The notes beneath the pieces were generated by a model. That model worked only from the letters and a program-made list of their open reading frames with translations. It did no database searches and was not told the origin of the DNA. The position numbers were made by a program, and so were the translations under genes. From an archaeon (GTDB lineage Archaea; Thermoproteota; Nitrososphaeria; Nitrososphaerales; UBA183), in contig JAJYKR010000001.1 in NCBI GenBank assembly GCA_021788415.1, forward strand, positions 372,001 through 436,000: 64,000 nt of DNA, given 5' to 3'. Shown here one piece after another: positions 10,061 through 18,167 of the stretch; the first letter of the stretch is position 1; the number at the start of each line of letters is the position of its first letter.

Positions 10061-11020
10061 ATGGACGGGATCACAGTCGGCGTCTTCGGGGCTGACCCGG
10101 GGGTCAAGGCCGCCTTCGAAGCGTCGGTCGCGAAGAAGAGCGAGGCCGAGGGGATGGCGGTCTTCTCCAGGACGGAAGGGGGGAGGCGCTGCTCATTCCT
10201 CGACACGGCTGACTACCCAGAAAGAGTCCAGGGCTACGCCAGGATCGCCTCCATCGCGGACCACGCTCTCTACTTCTTCCCGGGCTCGGGGCGCCTGGCT
10301 GCCCCCGACGGCGAGCTCGCGATACTGATCGGGGCCTTCGGCCTCCGTGGGACCATCGAGCTCCTTGACGGGGCCGTCTCCCCCGCCGCAGCAGTTGCAG
10401 CTCTGAAGGGGACGTCGGTGGCGGGGTTCCGCCAGGAGGAGCGCCAGTCCGGCTCATCGGCCATCGACCTCGGCGCGGTGGTCCCCAGAGACGACTTCCC
10501 CGGGGGGAGGACCCTTGTCTACATAGACAGGGCGTTCAGCGTGAAGGGGGTCGGGACCGTGGCGCTGGGCTTCGTCCTCTCCGGCGCGGTCTCCATACAC
10601 GACCAGCTCCGCCCCGTCCCAGGCCCGCCCGACCTCAGGGCCGACGTGAAGGGGATTCAGGTGAACGACGTCGACTTCGAGTCCGCCGGGCGGGGGATCA
10701 GGGTCGGGCTTTCCCTGCGGGGGGTCGAGCCCAAGGACCTCGAAAGGAGCCATTGGCTCGACGACGGGTCCCTGGCCCTGTCCGACTCGCTCCCCTTCGA
10801 GTTCACGAAGTCCCCCTTCTACAGGCAGCCGGTGGCGCCGAAGGACCTCCACGTCCAGCTCCCGGGGGAGATGGTCCCGGCGAAGCTCACGGCCGAGGGG
10901 GACGGCCTGTCCGCCAAGTTCCCCTGGCAGGTCCCGGCCTGGGCGGGGATGAGAGGGGCGGTGATCGACCTGAACGGCGGGGCCCTCAGGGTGGCGGGTG
11001 GGCTCTCCTGCAAGCTTTAA
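10061..11020 (+). CDS. EF-Tu/EF1A-like protein with degenerate GTPase domain
   Basis: The 319 residues keep the layout of translational GTPases. An N-terminal domain starts GVFGADPG, where a GxxxxGK[ST] P-loop would be. It continues with DTADYPERVQGYARIASIADHALYFF-type sequence, matching the DxPGHxxFxxxM switch II region. Beta-barrel domains like EF-Tu domains 2 and 3 follow. The P-loop Lys-Ser, the DxPGH histidine and a clear NKxD are absent, so it probably does not hydrolyse GTP. Related domain-2 proteins occur in other archaea; their role is unsettled. A TATA-like element at 10026-10036 precedes the ATG at leaderless spacing. The gene leads a co-directional set with msrA and the Fap7-like kinase. 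Confidence 0.65.
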   Translation: MDGITVGVFGADPGVKAAFEASVAKKSEAEGMAVFSRTEGGRRCSFLDTADYPERVQGYARIASIADHALYFFPGSGRLAAPDGELAILIGAFGLRGTIELLDGAVSPAAAVAALKGTSVAGFRQEERQSGSSAIDLGAVVPRDDFPGGRTLVYIDRAFSVKGVGTVALGFVLSGAVSIHDQLRPVPGPPDLRADVKGIQVNDVDFESAGRGIRVGLSLRGVEPKDLERSHWLDDGSLALSDSLPFEFTKSPFYRQPVAPKDLHVQLPGEMVPAKLTAEGDGLSAKFPWQVPAWAGMRGAVIDLNGGALRVAGGLSCKL

Positions 11021-11045
11021 TCCGGGGAGCCACGCGCTGAGCCCG

Positions 11046-11603
11046 ATGTCTGCGTCCGAGACCGCCACCTTCGGGAGCGGCTGCTTCTGGTGCTCCGAGG
11101 CTGTATTCTCAGAGCTGCAGGGGGTCCGCAGCGTGGTCCCCGGCTACGCCGGGGGGACGGAGCCCAACCCTTCCTACGACGACGTCTGCACCGACGCCAC
11201 CGGGCACGCAGAGGTCGCCCAGGTGACCTTCGACCCCGCCGCCATAAGCTACAGGGACCTGCTCGAGGTGTTCTTCTCTACCCACGACCCGACCACCCTC
11301 AACAGGCAGGGGGCAGACGTGGGGACCCAGTACCGGTCCGTGATCTTCTACTCCGACGAAAAACAGAGGGCCGAAGCCGACGCCATCATCAGGGAGCTCA
11401 CGGAGGAGAAGGCCTTCCGGAATCCCATCGTCACGGAGGTGGCGCCGCTGGATGCGTTCTACCCCGCCGAGGACTTTCACCGCGAGTACTTCAGGCGCAA
11501 CCCGTCCAAGCCCTACTGCCAGGCGGTCATCGCCCCGAAGCTCGCGAAGTTCAGGGCCCACTGGAAGGCCAAGCTGAAGGCGGCCCAGGTCCCACCCGCC
11601 TGA
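11046..11603 (+). CDS. msrA: Peptide methionine sulfoxide reductase A
   Basis: MsrA reduces methionine-S-sulfoxide in proteins, repairing oxidative damage. The 185-residue protein has the family hallmark GCFWC at residues 12-16, with the catalytic Cys at 13, followed by a conserved GYAGG and an STHDPT segment. The ATG at 11046 is chosen because a longer frame start would overlap the previous gene, and because a TATA-like tttaatc near 11015 sits at leaderless distance. It overlaps the stop region of the upstream EF-like gene. A Fap7-like kinase gene follows after 20 bases. Confidence 0.95.
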   Translation: MSASETATFGSGCFWCSEAVFSELQGVRSVVPGYAGGTEPNPSYDDVCTDATGHAEVAQVTFDPAAISYRDLLEVFFSTHDPTTLNRQGADVGTQYRSVIFYSDEKQRAEADAIIRELTEEKAFRNPIVTEVAPLDAFYPAEDFHREYFRRNPSKPYCQAVIAPKLAKFRAHWKAKLKAAQVPPA

Positions 11604-11623
11604 GCTGGCGCCTGGTGGGGGCA

Positions 11624-12181
11624 TTGAAAGGAATCCTCGGGGTGACCGGGACCCCGGGTACCGGCAAGAAGTCTGTCGCCCCTCTGGCCGCCGACCTCCT
11701 CGGGGTCGGGTGCTTCGGGATCAACGAGCTCGCCCTGGCTCACGGCTTCGCGAAGGCGAAGGGGGACGAGTTCGAGGTGGACGCCGGGCGCCTCCGCCGT
11801 GCGGTCTCCTCGCTTGTCCCCAGGCCCTCGGTCCTCTACGGGCACCTGCTCCCGGCTGTCCTCGACCCTCGGCTGGCGGAGAGGGTGGTGGTCCTCAGGT
11901 GCGAGCCCGGCGTCCTGAAAGGGAGGCTCGCCGCCAGGGGATACCCGCCGGCGAAGGTCAGAGAGAACCTGGAGGCTGAGCTCATCGGCCTCGTCTCCTC
12001 CGAGGCCCACGAGGCCTTCGGCCCCGTTGCCTTTGACCTCGACGCGACGTCCACCACCCCCGCCAGGGCGGCGGCCGCCGTGGCCATGCTCTCAGAGGGG
12101 GGAAAGGGCGGGCCGCGCATCGACTGGACCCTGAACTACGACTCCGCCGCGAAGCTGAGGTCGCTGCTCCCGCCCGGCTGA
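11624..12181 (+). CDS. Fap7/AK6-type adenylate kinase-like NTPase
   Basis: The TTG start gives a 185-residue protein opening directly into a P-loop, GTPGTGKK (residues 9-16), in the arrangement of Fap7/AK6/CINAP. These are adenylate kinase-like ATPases involved in small-subunit ribosome maturation, notably with uS11. A helical lid and an RGYPPAKVRENLEAE segment fit the family. The TTG is chosen because the frame upstream of it runs through msrA, and family members start right at the P-loop strand. The 3' end overlaps the convergent HerA-like gene by 46 bases. Confidence 0.82.
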   Translation: MKGILGVTGTPGTGKKSVAPLAADLLGVGCFGINELALAHGFAKAKGDEFEVDAGRLRRAVSSLVPRPSVLYGHLLPAVLDPRLAERVVVLRCEPGVLKGRLAARGYPPAKVRENLEAELIGLVSSEAHEAFGPVAFDLDATSTTPARAAAAVAMLSEGGKGGPRIDWTLNYDSAAKLRSLLPPG

Positions 12182-13872
12182 GCCTCGTCGGGAGCCACCT
12201 GGACCAGCATGGGCTTCTGGACCCGGGAGAGCCCCACCACGGCCTCGCCGACCCTCAGCCTCGTCAGGTGCTCCCGCTGCTTCTGGTTCAGCCCCAGGGA
12301 GTCTCCGATGAGGGACACGTCGTCGGGCCAGGCGAGCCTGTGGACTACCTTGGTCCCCGAGTTCTTGACCACTTCGGCGGCGACGTGGCTCGGGAACTGG
12401 GCGACGAACATCATCGCCTCCCCGAACTTTCTGAGTTCAGATATCATCCGCTCCCCGACGGTCGGCGGGTCCTCGGGCCTCCTGGCCGGCGCGATGTTCC
12501 GCGCCTCCTCTACGACGGTCATGTGGTCCAGGGGGCCCTTCCGCTTCACCTTCTCTTCGTAGACCATCTTCAGAAGGACGTCGCAGAAGACCGCCCTGGA
12601 CTGGACGTCCCTGAGATGCCCGAGCTCGACGCAGACGACTGTCCCGAGCAGCTCCTCGAGCTTGAGGGGCCCGGAGCCTCCCAGGGCCCTCCCAGACTGA
12701 CCCTCGGAGAGCGGGACCAGCCTCCGCAGCAGCGCCACCTTGGTCTCGTTGTCGTAGGCAGACCTCAGGGGGTAAGCCTCGATCGTCTTCACCAGGGCCG
12801 AGATCGTCGGTACCTCGTCCGACGACATCTCCGAAAGCCGCTTCTGGAGGGCGTTGCGGAACATGTACGCCTGGGGGTGGGTGAAGTGGTAGATGTCGGA
12901 GAAGATGTCTGAGACCATGGCGATGTGCTCGGCGGGGTCCGTGTCGGGACCACCTTCCAGGGGATTCAGCGAAAAGTCGTCCTTCCCGGGGGCCACCACC
13001 TTCCCCCCGACCGACCGGGCCGTCCCTCCGAACTCGTTGTGCCAGTCCAGGATCATCACCGGGAGCCCGACCTCAGCCGCCTGCCTCACTATGATCCCAG
13101 CGGTCGTGGACTTGCCTGACCCCGTCATGCCGAGGACGCTCACGTGCCTCCTCAGGTCGTCCAGCTGGAGCCTGAGCTCGTGATACTCCCTCCCCCCCGA
13201 CTTCAGCGACCCGAGGAGGAGCCCGTCCTGCCCCGACTCGGCCGCGTTGGGGATGTAAAAGTCAGGCGCCCTCTCCAGGCTGGCAGAGAGGGGGGACATC
13301 TCGTCGAAGGTGCAGAGGGCGCCGGTCGCTGTGGGCGACCCGCTCTGGGGGAGGGCCCTCCCCCCGGGGAGGAGCATCGACTTCATGAACCCGACCAGGT
13401 CCTTCCTCAGGAGCCTCTCCACGTTGGCCGTGGGGAGGGCCACGCTCACGGCCGCCGAGAGTATGCTCGCCCTCTGCTCGAGGGCCTGGCTCTGGTCCTC
13501 CTTCTTCTTGCCGTCCACCCAGGTCCCGACCACCAGGTCGAACTCGAGGACCGGGGGCGCCTCGCCCTTGGCCTCGGATTCGTTCATCAGCATGACGTAG
13601 ACGAAGGGGAGCCCGGCCCTCCTGAGGCCCTCGAAGAGCCCCTTCATCCTCTGCTGCTGCAGCGTCGTCTTCAGGGCGGCCGAGTAGTCCACCCTCGGGT
13701 CCTCTGCCACGTCGGGGACGCCCACCCTGAACAGCGCCATGCTCCTCGTCTTAGTCCCGTCCACCGAGGCTACGTACTTGCCGTCGGCGACCTTCATCTC
13801 TTCGATGCCCAGGCCGGCCTGGGGCCTCAGCCTCCAGGCCACCTGCGACGCCAGCTCTCGGGCGGGGTGCAC
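12136..13872 (-). CDS. HerA/VirB4-like ATPase (DUF87) of the pilus locus
   Basis: This 578-residue protein has Walker A GMTGSGKS at residues 248-255, DWHNEF shortly after, and a Walker B-like MTVVEEARNIAPA. The pattern is that of HerA-type hexameric ATPases, which move DNA or drive membrane machines. No nurA lies beside it, so the classic end-resection role is not supported by context. It is instead the last gene of a minus-strand operon for a type IV pilus-like system, starting with GTG 7 bases after the pilin stop. Its N-terminal 200 residues have no motif I recognise. A role in pilus assembly or DNA transfer is inference. Confidence 0.8.
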   Translation of the reverse strand: MHPARELASQVAWRLRPQAGLGIEEMKVADGKYVASVDGTKTRSMALFRVGVPDVAEDPRVDYSAALKTTLQQQRMKGLFEGLRRAGLPFVYVMLMNESEAKGEAPPVLEFDLVVGTWVDGKKKEDQSQALEQRASILSAAVSVALPTANVERLLRKDLVGFMKSMLLPGGRALPQSGSPTATGALCTFDEMSPLSASLERAPDFYIPNAAESGQDGLLLGSLKSGGREYHELRLQLDDLRRHVSVLGMTGSGKSTTAGIIVRQAAEVGLPVMILDWHNEFGGTARSVGGKVVAPGKDDFSLNPLEGGPDTDPAEHIAMVSDIFSDIYHFTHPQAYMFRNALQKRLSEMSSDEVPTISALVKTIEAYPLRSAYDNETKVALLRRLVPLSEGQSGRALGGSGPLKLEELLGTVVCVELGHLRDVQSRAVFCDVLLKMVYEEKVKRKGPLDHMTVVEEARNIAPARRPEDPPTVGERMISELRKFGEAMMFVAQFPSHVAAEVVKNSGTKVVHRLAWPDDVSLIGDSLGLNQKQREHLTRLRVGEAVVGLSRVQKPMLVQVAPDEAQPGGSSDLSFAAES

Positions 13873-13878
13873 GGAGCT

Positions 13879-14088
13879 TCACCAGTGGAACAGGGAGCCG
13901 AAGATGCCGTTGAGCGAGTTGGTGATGGAGTTCCAGACGTTGGAGGTGTACGCCGAGCTCTGCTTCAGGATCGACTCGATCCCGCCCACCAACAGGGAGA
14001 GAGCCACCAGGGCCACGGAGATCAGCAGCGCCTCCTCGATGAGCTGCACCCCCCTCCTGCTCCGACCCAGCCTGCGACCGATTTTCAT
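13879..14088 (-). CDS. Small type IV pilin with class III signal peptide
   Basis: A 69-residue protein opens with a basic stretch, then RRG|VQLIEEALLISVALVAL. This is the archaeal class III signal, cleaved after Gly by a PibD/FlaK-type peptidase, with Glu at position +5 and a hydrophobic helix that packs the pilus core. The remaining 35 residues are polar. It lies between the TadC-like genes and the HerA-like gene in one operon, so it is a good candidate for the major or a minor pilin. Cleavage is predicted from the motif only. Confidence 0.82.
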   Translation of the reverse strand: MKIGRRLGRSRRGVQLIEEALLISVALVALSLLVGGIESILKQSSAYTSNVWNSITNSLNGIFGSLFHW

Positions 14089-14120
14089 GTCCGCATAGTC
14101 CGGGTTCGATATTTAACGCC

Positions 14121-14753
14121 CTACATCGCGACAGAGGGGAGGGCGGCCAGGGGAGCGGCGGCGGCAGATATGGCCGCGAAGACCGCCAGCGAGAGGGCGA
14201 CGTTAACGAAGAACCTCCTCCCCGACATGTACGCCCCGAGCATCCCTGAGCCCAGCGCGGTCAGCGCGGCCGCCCCGTAGACCAGGGCCCCCGTCCCCCC
14301 GGTCCCGGCGCCGATGCCTATGCCGAGGCCGATCCCCCCCACCATGGGGCCAAGGGCTGCCAGCATCCCCATCACCCCCCCGAGCACCGCCGACGTGACC
14401 AGGCTCCTGAACCTCATCACCTTCTGCTCGAGGACCTCGTTCTCCCTGGCCTTCACCCAGCGCTCAAGGGTGACGGCGAGGGCCTCGCCGCTCCTTCCGA
14501 CCAGGGGGGCGCTGCTCCTGGGGGCGGAGACGAGGAGGGACGCCAGCATCGAGACCTCCTCCCCGCCGCCTTCCATCAGCGGACGGAGCGCCCTGGCCAG
14601 GGGATGGCCGAGCAGGATGCGCCTCGCCCCCTCCTCCCCCAGGGGGCCCGCCGTGCGCAGCTCCTCGGCGACCGACCTGGCCAGGCCCTTTCCCTCCCCC
14701 GCCGACTTCAGCGCCCTGCCGAGGGAGTGCATCGCGTCGAGCTCGGCCCTCAC
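14121..14753 (-). CDS. TadC/T2SF-like pilus assembly membrane protein, second copy
   Basis: A 210-residue protein has a soluble helical N-terminal half, including a RRILLGHPLARALRP-type segment, and a C-terminal half with at least three hydrophobic helices rich in Gly and Ala. The overall shape is that of the GspF/TadC platform proteins on which pilins are assembled. The start overlaps the stop of the upstream gene by 4 bases (ATGA), so translation is probably coupled. The assignment rests on topology and operon position, since sequence conservation in this family is low. Confidence 0.65.
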   Translation of the reverse strand: MRAELDAMHSLGRALKSAGEGKGLARSVAEELRTAGPLGEEGARRILLGHPLARALRPLMEGGGEEVSMLASLLVSAPRSSAPLVGRSGEALAVTLERWVKARENEVLEQKVMRFRSLVTSAVLGGVMGMLAALGPMVGGIGLGIGIGAGTGGTGALVYGAAALTALGSGMLGAYMSGRRFFVNVALSLAVFAAISAAAAPLAALPSVAM

Positions 14754-15448
14754 CCCGCCGGCCCGCCTGGGGAGCTGAGGTAGAACGCCAGGTCGAGGAC
14801 GATCAGCTCGAACGCCGCCAGCTCCGCGAGCCTCCCGGCGCCGTAGGTGTGGGAAAGGACAGCGTAGAGGAGGAGCATGATCGGGGCGAAGAACGACACC
14901 GTCATGAACACAGGGACCTTGGTCTCCCTGCTGAGCGCCGCCGACCCCGCCAGCCCCCGAGCCTCTTCGTCGTCCGGCTCGGCCCCCATCTTCCTGGGCT
15001 GGGCCAGCCCCCTCAGAGCCGCAGCGGCGGTGTACGAGGCCAGGCCTTCCGACGCCTCCCCGACCGCACGCCCGGCGCTCTCCCCGAGCAGGAGAAGCTT
15101 CGACGCTCGACCCACGGCCGCAGCCAGGGCGCCGTCCCTGGGGCGGAGGAGCAGCACCGACCTTGACCTCGACATGGTCACCTCCAGCAGGGCCTTCGAC
15201 GAGGAGGCGAGGAGGACGGCCTCCCTCGCCTGGTTCACCCGCTGCCTGTCCAACAGGCGCCTCGGGGTGGTGACCACGATGTAGAAGACCGCCGCGGCCA
15301 GGACGAACAGGACCAGGGTGCTGGCGCTCCCGAGGGCTCCCCCGAAGGCGAAGTCCGCGAGGAGCCAGGACGCGGACGAGGTAGCGAGGCCGACGGACGC
15401 GACCCTCCAGGCGGAGAGCCGGAAGCGGTCGAGGGACTCGAACTTCAA
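14750..15448 (-). CDS. TadB/TadC-like pilus assembly membrane protein, first copy
   Basis: A 232-residue protein has two hydrophobic helices near residues 15-65, a long soluble middle and two more helices near the C-terminus. This matches half of an archaeal ArlJ/TadC platform protein, with the neighbouring gene as the other half. It overlaps the ATPase gene and the next TadC-like gene by 4 bases on each side, so the three are one tight operon. Confidence 0.65.
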   Translation of the reverse strand: MKFESLDRFRLSAWRVASVGLATSSASWLLADFAFGGALGSASTLVLFVLAAAVFYIVVTTPRRLLDRQRVNQAREAVLLASSSKALLEVTMSRSRSVLLLRPRDGALAAAVGRASKLLLLGESAGRAVGEASEGLASYTAAAALRGLAQPRKMGAEPDDEEARGLAGSAALSRETKVPVFMTVSFFAPIMLLLYAVLSHTYGAGRLAELAAFELIVLDLAFYLSSPGGPAG

Positions 15449-16890
15449 CCCGCGCGGATCCCCCGCGCTATCCTGTCCGACGCCAGCGAGACCTTCACGC
15501 CGAGGCTCTCGGCCGGCACCCCGTCCGGGGGCCTGGGCCAGCCCGGGCCGGCCACGTTCCTCAGCCTGTGGTCGCGGTCCCGCATGTAGATCTCTTTGAT
15601 CCTCGGCGAGCCGCCGTCCTGGGTGACCTCGACAATCCTGTGCACGTACCTCTCCTGCCTCAGCCTGTCGGGCCTGGCCATCTGTATCATGACCCCCAGG
15701 TCCAGCAGGCTCTGCTCCGACACATGGTGCATGGTCAGCCAGCGCCTCACCGCCTGCTCTATGGTAGACGCGTGGAACGTCTGCACCCCCCTCGCCCCCG
15801 ACGCCAGGGCCTGGAAGAACGCCCTGCTGTGCCCCTCGGACTGTATCTCGCTCAGTATGACGATGTCCGGGGACCTGTGCAGCGCCTTCACTATCTCCGA
15901 CTCCTTCGTCCTCTCGGACCCCTCCCCACGGTCGTAGGGGTCGACCTTCACCTTCATCTGATGGTACCCCTCCGCGAGCATGTCCCTGGTCTCCACGGCG
16001 TCCTCGATGTAGAGGCGCCGCAGCCTCTTGTCCACCTGCTCGTCAAGAGCGTTGAGCAGCGTAGTCTTCCCGGTCCCCGTCTCGCCCACTATCGTCACGT
16101 TCCCTCCGGCCTCCAGCCACCCCACAAGCAGGGCGGCAGCCTCCTCTGAGACCAGGCCCATCCCTATGAGCTGGGGGAGGGTGAGCGTCGAGACGTTCAG
16201 CCTCCGCACGTCCAGGGCGAAGCGGTTCACGGCTACCGGCTCGAGGTCGACGGAGACCCTGAGTATCGCCCCGCCGATGGAGAGGTCGTTCTTCAGGGAC
16301 GGGGTCCTGAAGTCCAGGGTATACCCGCTGAAGGTGTCAAGGTGGGTCTCCAGGGCGTTCCTCTCCCTCTCGGTCAGGACGATGCCTGACTCGCACCTGC
16401 CCGCCTCCAGGTGGTCGAGGTAGACCGGCGTCGAATCGGAGTCGGCATAGAACTCCGTCACCTTCTGGTCCTTGGCCAGGGCGAGGACCCTCGAGAGGCC
16501 CACCGCTTCGTAGGCCGCCAGCTCCGAGAGCTCCCTGATGCGGTGCCGCATCCCTGCGGCCGCAAGCCTCCTGGCCGCGGCCTGGGCCAGCACGTCGACG
16601 AGCCGGGCGAAGGTGAGCGGGTCCACCTCCCTGGGGTCGAGGTCGTCTGAGACTTCCCTCACCACCACCCTCAGGGCCGCGACCGCCTGGGGCGGGAGAG
16701 CGCACCCGACCTCGTAGAACGGCGTCGAGCTCTCCCCGGACACCCTGTAGGTGAACGGGAACGACCCCCCGTCGGGCCTCTCCCTCCAGTCCGGCCTCCC
16801 GAAGAGCTCCACCAGCAGGGGAGGGGGGTCGCTGGCTGGTTCGGGCTTGCGCACCGCCCTCAGGAACGATCTGGTGAGCCGGGGTCCCAC
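15445..16890 (-). CDS. Type II/IV secretion ATPase (TadA/VirB11-like)
   Basis: This ATPase powers assembly or retraction of type IV pilus-like fibres at the inner face of the membrane. Walker A GETGTGKTT lies near residue 268, followed by a YIEDAVETRD Asp box and DIVILSEIQSEGH Walker B. The N-terminal domain is about 250 residues, usual for archaeal GspE/TadA proteins. I chose the GTG at 16890 over the first in-frame start at 16932 because a TATA-like element (16918-16928, reading out on this strand) lies about 35 bases before it. It heads the operon and is divergent from the small pilin-like genes. Confidence 0.88.
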   Translation of the reverse strand: MGPRLTRSFLRAVRKPEPASDPPPLLVELFGRPDWRERPDGGSFPFTYRVSGESSTPFYEVGCALPPQAVAALRVVVREVSDDLDPREVDPLTFARLVDVLAQAAARRLAAAGMRHRIRELSELAAYEAVGLSRVLALAKDQKVTEFYADSDSTPVYLDHLEAGRCESGIVLTERERNALETHLDTFSGYTLDFRTPSLKNDLSIGGAILRVSVDLEPVAVNRFALDVRRLNVSTLTLPQLIGMGLVSEEAAALLVGWLEAGGNVTIVGETGTGKTTLLNALDEQVDKRLRRLYIEDAVETRDMLAEGYHQMKVKVDPYDRGEGSERTKESEIVKALHRSPDIVILSEIQSEGHSRAFFQALASGARGVQTFHASTIEQAVRRWLTMHHVSEQSLLDLGVMIQMARPDRLRQERYVHRIVEVTQDGGSPRIKEIYMRDRDHRLRNVAGPGWPRPPDGVPAESLGVKVSLASDRIARGIRAG

Positions 16891-16969
16891 GCTGCCTCCA
16901 CAGACAGTGCGCCCGGGGAATAAAACAGCCAAGGTTGCCCGTTAAATCCGCCGTCCCCCTGTTCTGCGG

Positions 16970-17329
16970 ATGACCGAGATACTCGAGTACTGCCTCGTGG
17001 TGATGGTCTCGTCGCTCTTCGTCGCCGGCTCCGCGGCCACCTACGTGTCCTTCTCCGGCTTCGTCACGGGGGTGCAGTTCAGGGCCGCGTCTTCCGCGGT
17101 CTCCGCCCTGGCGATGGAGGCCCTGACCAACGGCACCTCCAGGGCCGCCGTGGCCCTCCCGCCCTCGACCATCAGCTGCGAGGGGGGCGTCCTCGCCTTC
17201 GCTTCGGGGAGCCGGGTCGCCTTGGAGCACCTCTCCGCCCCGTGCAGCTTCGACCTTTCGGTCCCGGGCGGGACCCACGAGGTCGTGTTCAGCAGGAACG
17301 GCTCCGGCCTGTCCATGGAGGTGGGGTAG
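16970..17329 (+). CDS. Small one-TM pilin-like secreted protein
   Basis: A 119-residue protein has a hydrophobic N-terminal helix (about residues 8-30) with Glu near position 6 and then a beta-rich, Cys-containing ectodomain with possible N-glycosylation sites (NGT, NGS). It lacks the K/R-G cleavage motif of class III signals but has the shape of minor pilins. A TATA-like ttaaat at 16944-16949 precedes the ATG by about 25 bases. It is the first gene of a plus-strand set divergent from the pilus ATPase operon, so a structural role in the fibre is likely. Confidence 0.65.
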   Translation: MTEILEYCLVVMVSSLFVAGSAATYVSFSGFVTGVQFRAASSAVSALAMEALTNGTSRAAVALPPSTISCEGGVLAFASGSRVALEHLSAPCSFDLSVPGGTHEVVFSRNGSGLSMEVG

Positions 17330-17330
17330 C

Positions 17331-17714
17331 GCGCCCGCGTCGTCCGTCAGCGCCCAGGGTTCCTGGGGAGCCTACCTCGCCGCGGCGGCCGCGCTGCTCC
17401 TCGTCCTCACCCCAGCCATTTCGGCGGCCGCCCGGGCCTCCCGCGAGGGCGCGGACTGGCGGTACGCCGACGGGGTGAGGGCCGTCCTGGACTCGCTGAG
17501 CCCCGGCGTGAAGATAGCCTTCTCCTACGGGTCCTCGGCTTCCGCCGACGAGCTGGTCCTGGCCGGAAGCTCGGTGAGCGTCAACGACGGCCAGGGCCTC
17601 CTCACCTTCAGGACCGACTACCCAGTCCCGTCGATTATCCTCGTCCCCACCGAGCCCTACTTGGCCCAGCTCGTAGGAGGGAGGGTGGAGGTGACCAGCG
17701 TCGTCCGAGGTTGA
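17331..17714 (+). CDS. Pilin-like protein with no normal start codon
   Basis: The frame encodes a clear N-terminal membrane helix (AYLAAAAALLLVLTPAISAAA) followed by a conserved-looking beta-rich domain ending before the stop at 17714. The only ATG, GTG or TTG in frame is the GTG at 17475, which would remove the helix. The left limit given here is simply the first codon after the upstream stop. Either a non-standard start is used or one base is wrong near the GGGG run at 17323-17326; dropping one G would bring the GTG at 17321 into frame. Function as a minor pilin is inferred from neighbours. Confidence 0.5.
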   Translation, partial: APASSVSAQGSWGAYLAAAAALLLVLTPAISAAARASREGADWRYADGVRAVLDSLSPGVKIAFSYGSSASADELVLAGSSVSVNDGQGLLTFRTDYPVPSIILVPTEPYLAQLVGGRVEVTSVVRG

Positions 17715-17727
17715 GACCTACGTCGAC

Positions 17728-17808
17728 GTGGCGATCATGTACGCCGTCCTGATCACCCTGGCGCTCCTCGCCCTGGCGGTTCTCCTCCCGGAGCTGCTCC
17801 CCAGTTGA
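17728..17808 (+). CDS. Tiny single-helix membrane peptide (putative)
   Basis: From GTG 17728 this frame encodes 26 residues that are almost wholly hydrophobic (MYAVLITLALLALAVLL) before the stop. It begins 13 bases after the previous stop and overlaps the TTG start of the next gene by 4 bases, the coupling pattern seen elsewhere in this locus. That spacing and the hydrophobicity make it more than a chance frame, but nothing else supports it. Confidence 0.45.
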   Translation: MAIMYAVLITLALLALAVLLPELLPS

Positions 17809-18167
17809 GGTACATCGACATAGCCGTGGCGGCCCTGGTGGGCGTCTCGGCGATCACCGGCGTCCTCCTCTGGACACCGAGGGCAGGCGACCTTCAGGCC
17901 AGCGCCCTGGCGGCGAAGGCCGAGCTCAGGGACAGGGTGGCGGGGCTCATCGACGCGAAGGGGATGGGCTGGTTCCTCGGCACCCCGCCCTCCTCCGTCT
18001 GCTCCTACATCGCGGGCCTTTCCAACTCCACCGTCCACCTGCTCGCCGCCGTGGGCGGGGCCACGTGCGGGAGCGGTCCCCCTGCCGGCGCGGTCAGCGC
18101 TTCACTCTCTTTCCGCCTGGCCCAGCTCCAGGTGACGGTCGAAGCATGGTCAAGCGACGAGCCGTAG
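17805..18167 (+). CDS. Small one-TM pilin-like secreted protein
   Basis: A 120-residue protein starts with TTG overlapping the stop of the tiny upstream frame. A hydrophobic helix covers about residues 5-24, followed by a polar ectodomain with two Cys (residues about 66 and 87) and an NST site. Shape and position match the other pilin-like proteins of this run. I recognise no specific family. Confidence 0.6.
   Translation: MRYIDIAVAALVGVSAITGVLLWTPRAGDLQASALAAKAELRDRVAGLIDAKGMGWFLGTPPSSVCSYIAGLSNSTVHLLAAVGGATCGSGPPAGAVSASLSFRLAQLQVTVEAWSSDEP

Noticed and set aside
12136..13872. HerA-like gene as part of a HerA-NurA resection or phage-defence module
   Set aside because: No nurA, sirtuin, Mre11 or Rad50 gene is nearby; it is embedded in the pilus operon.
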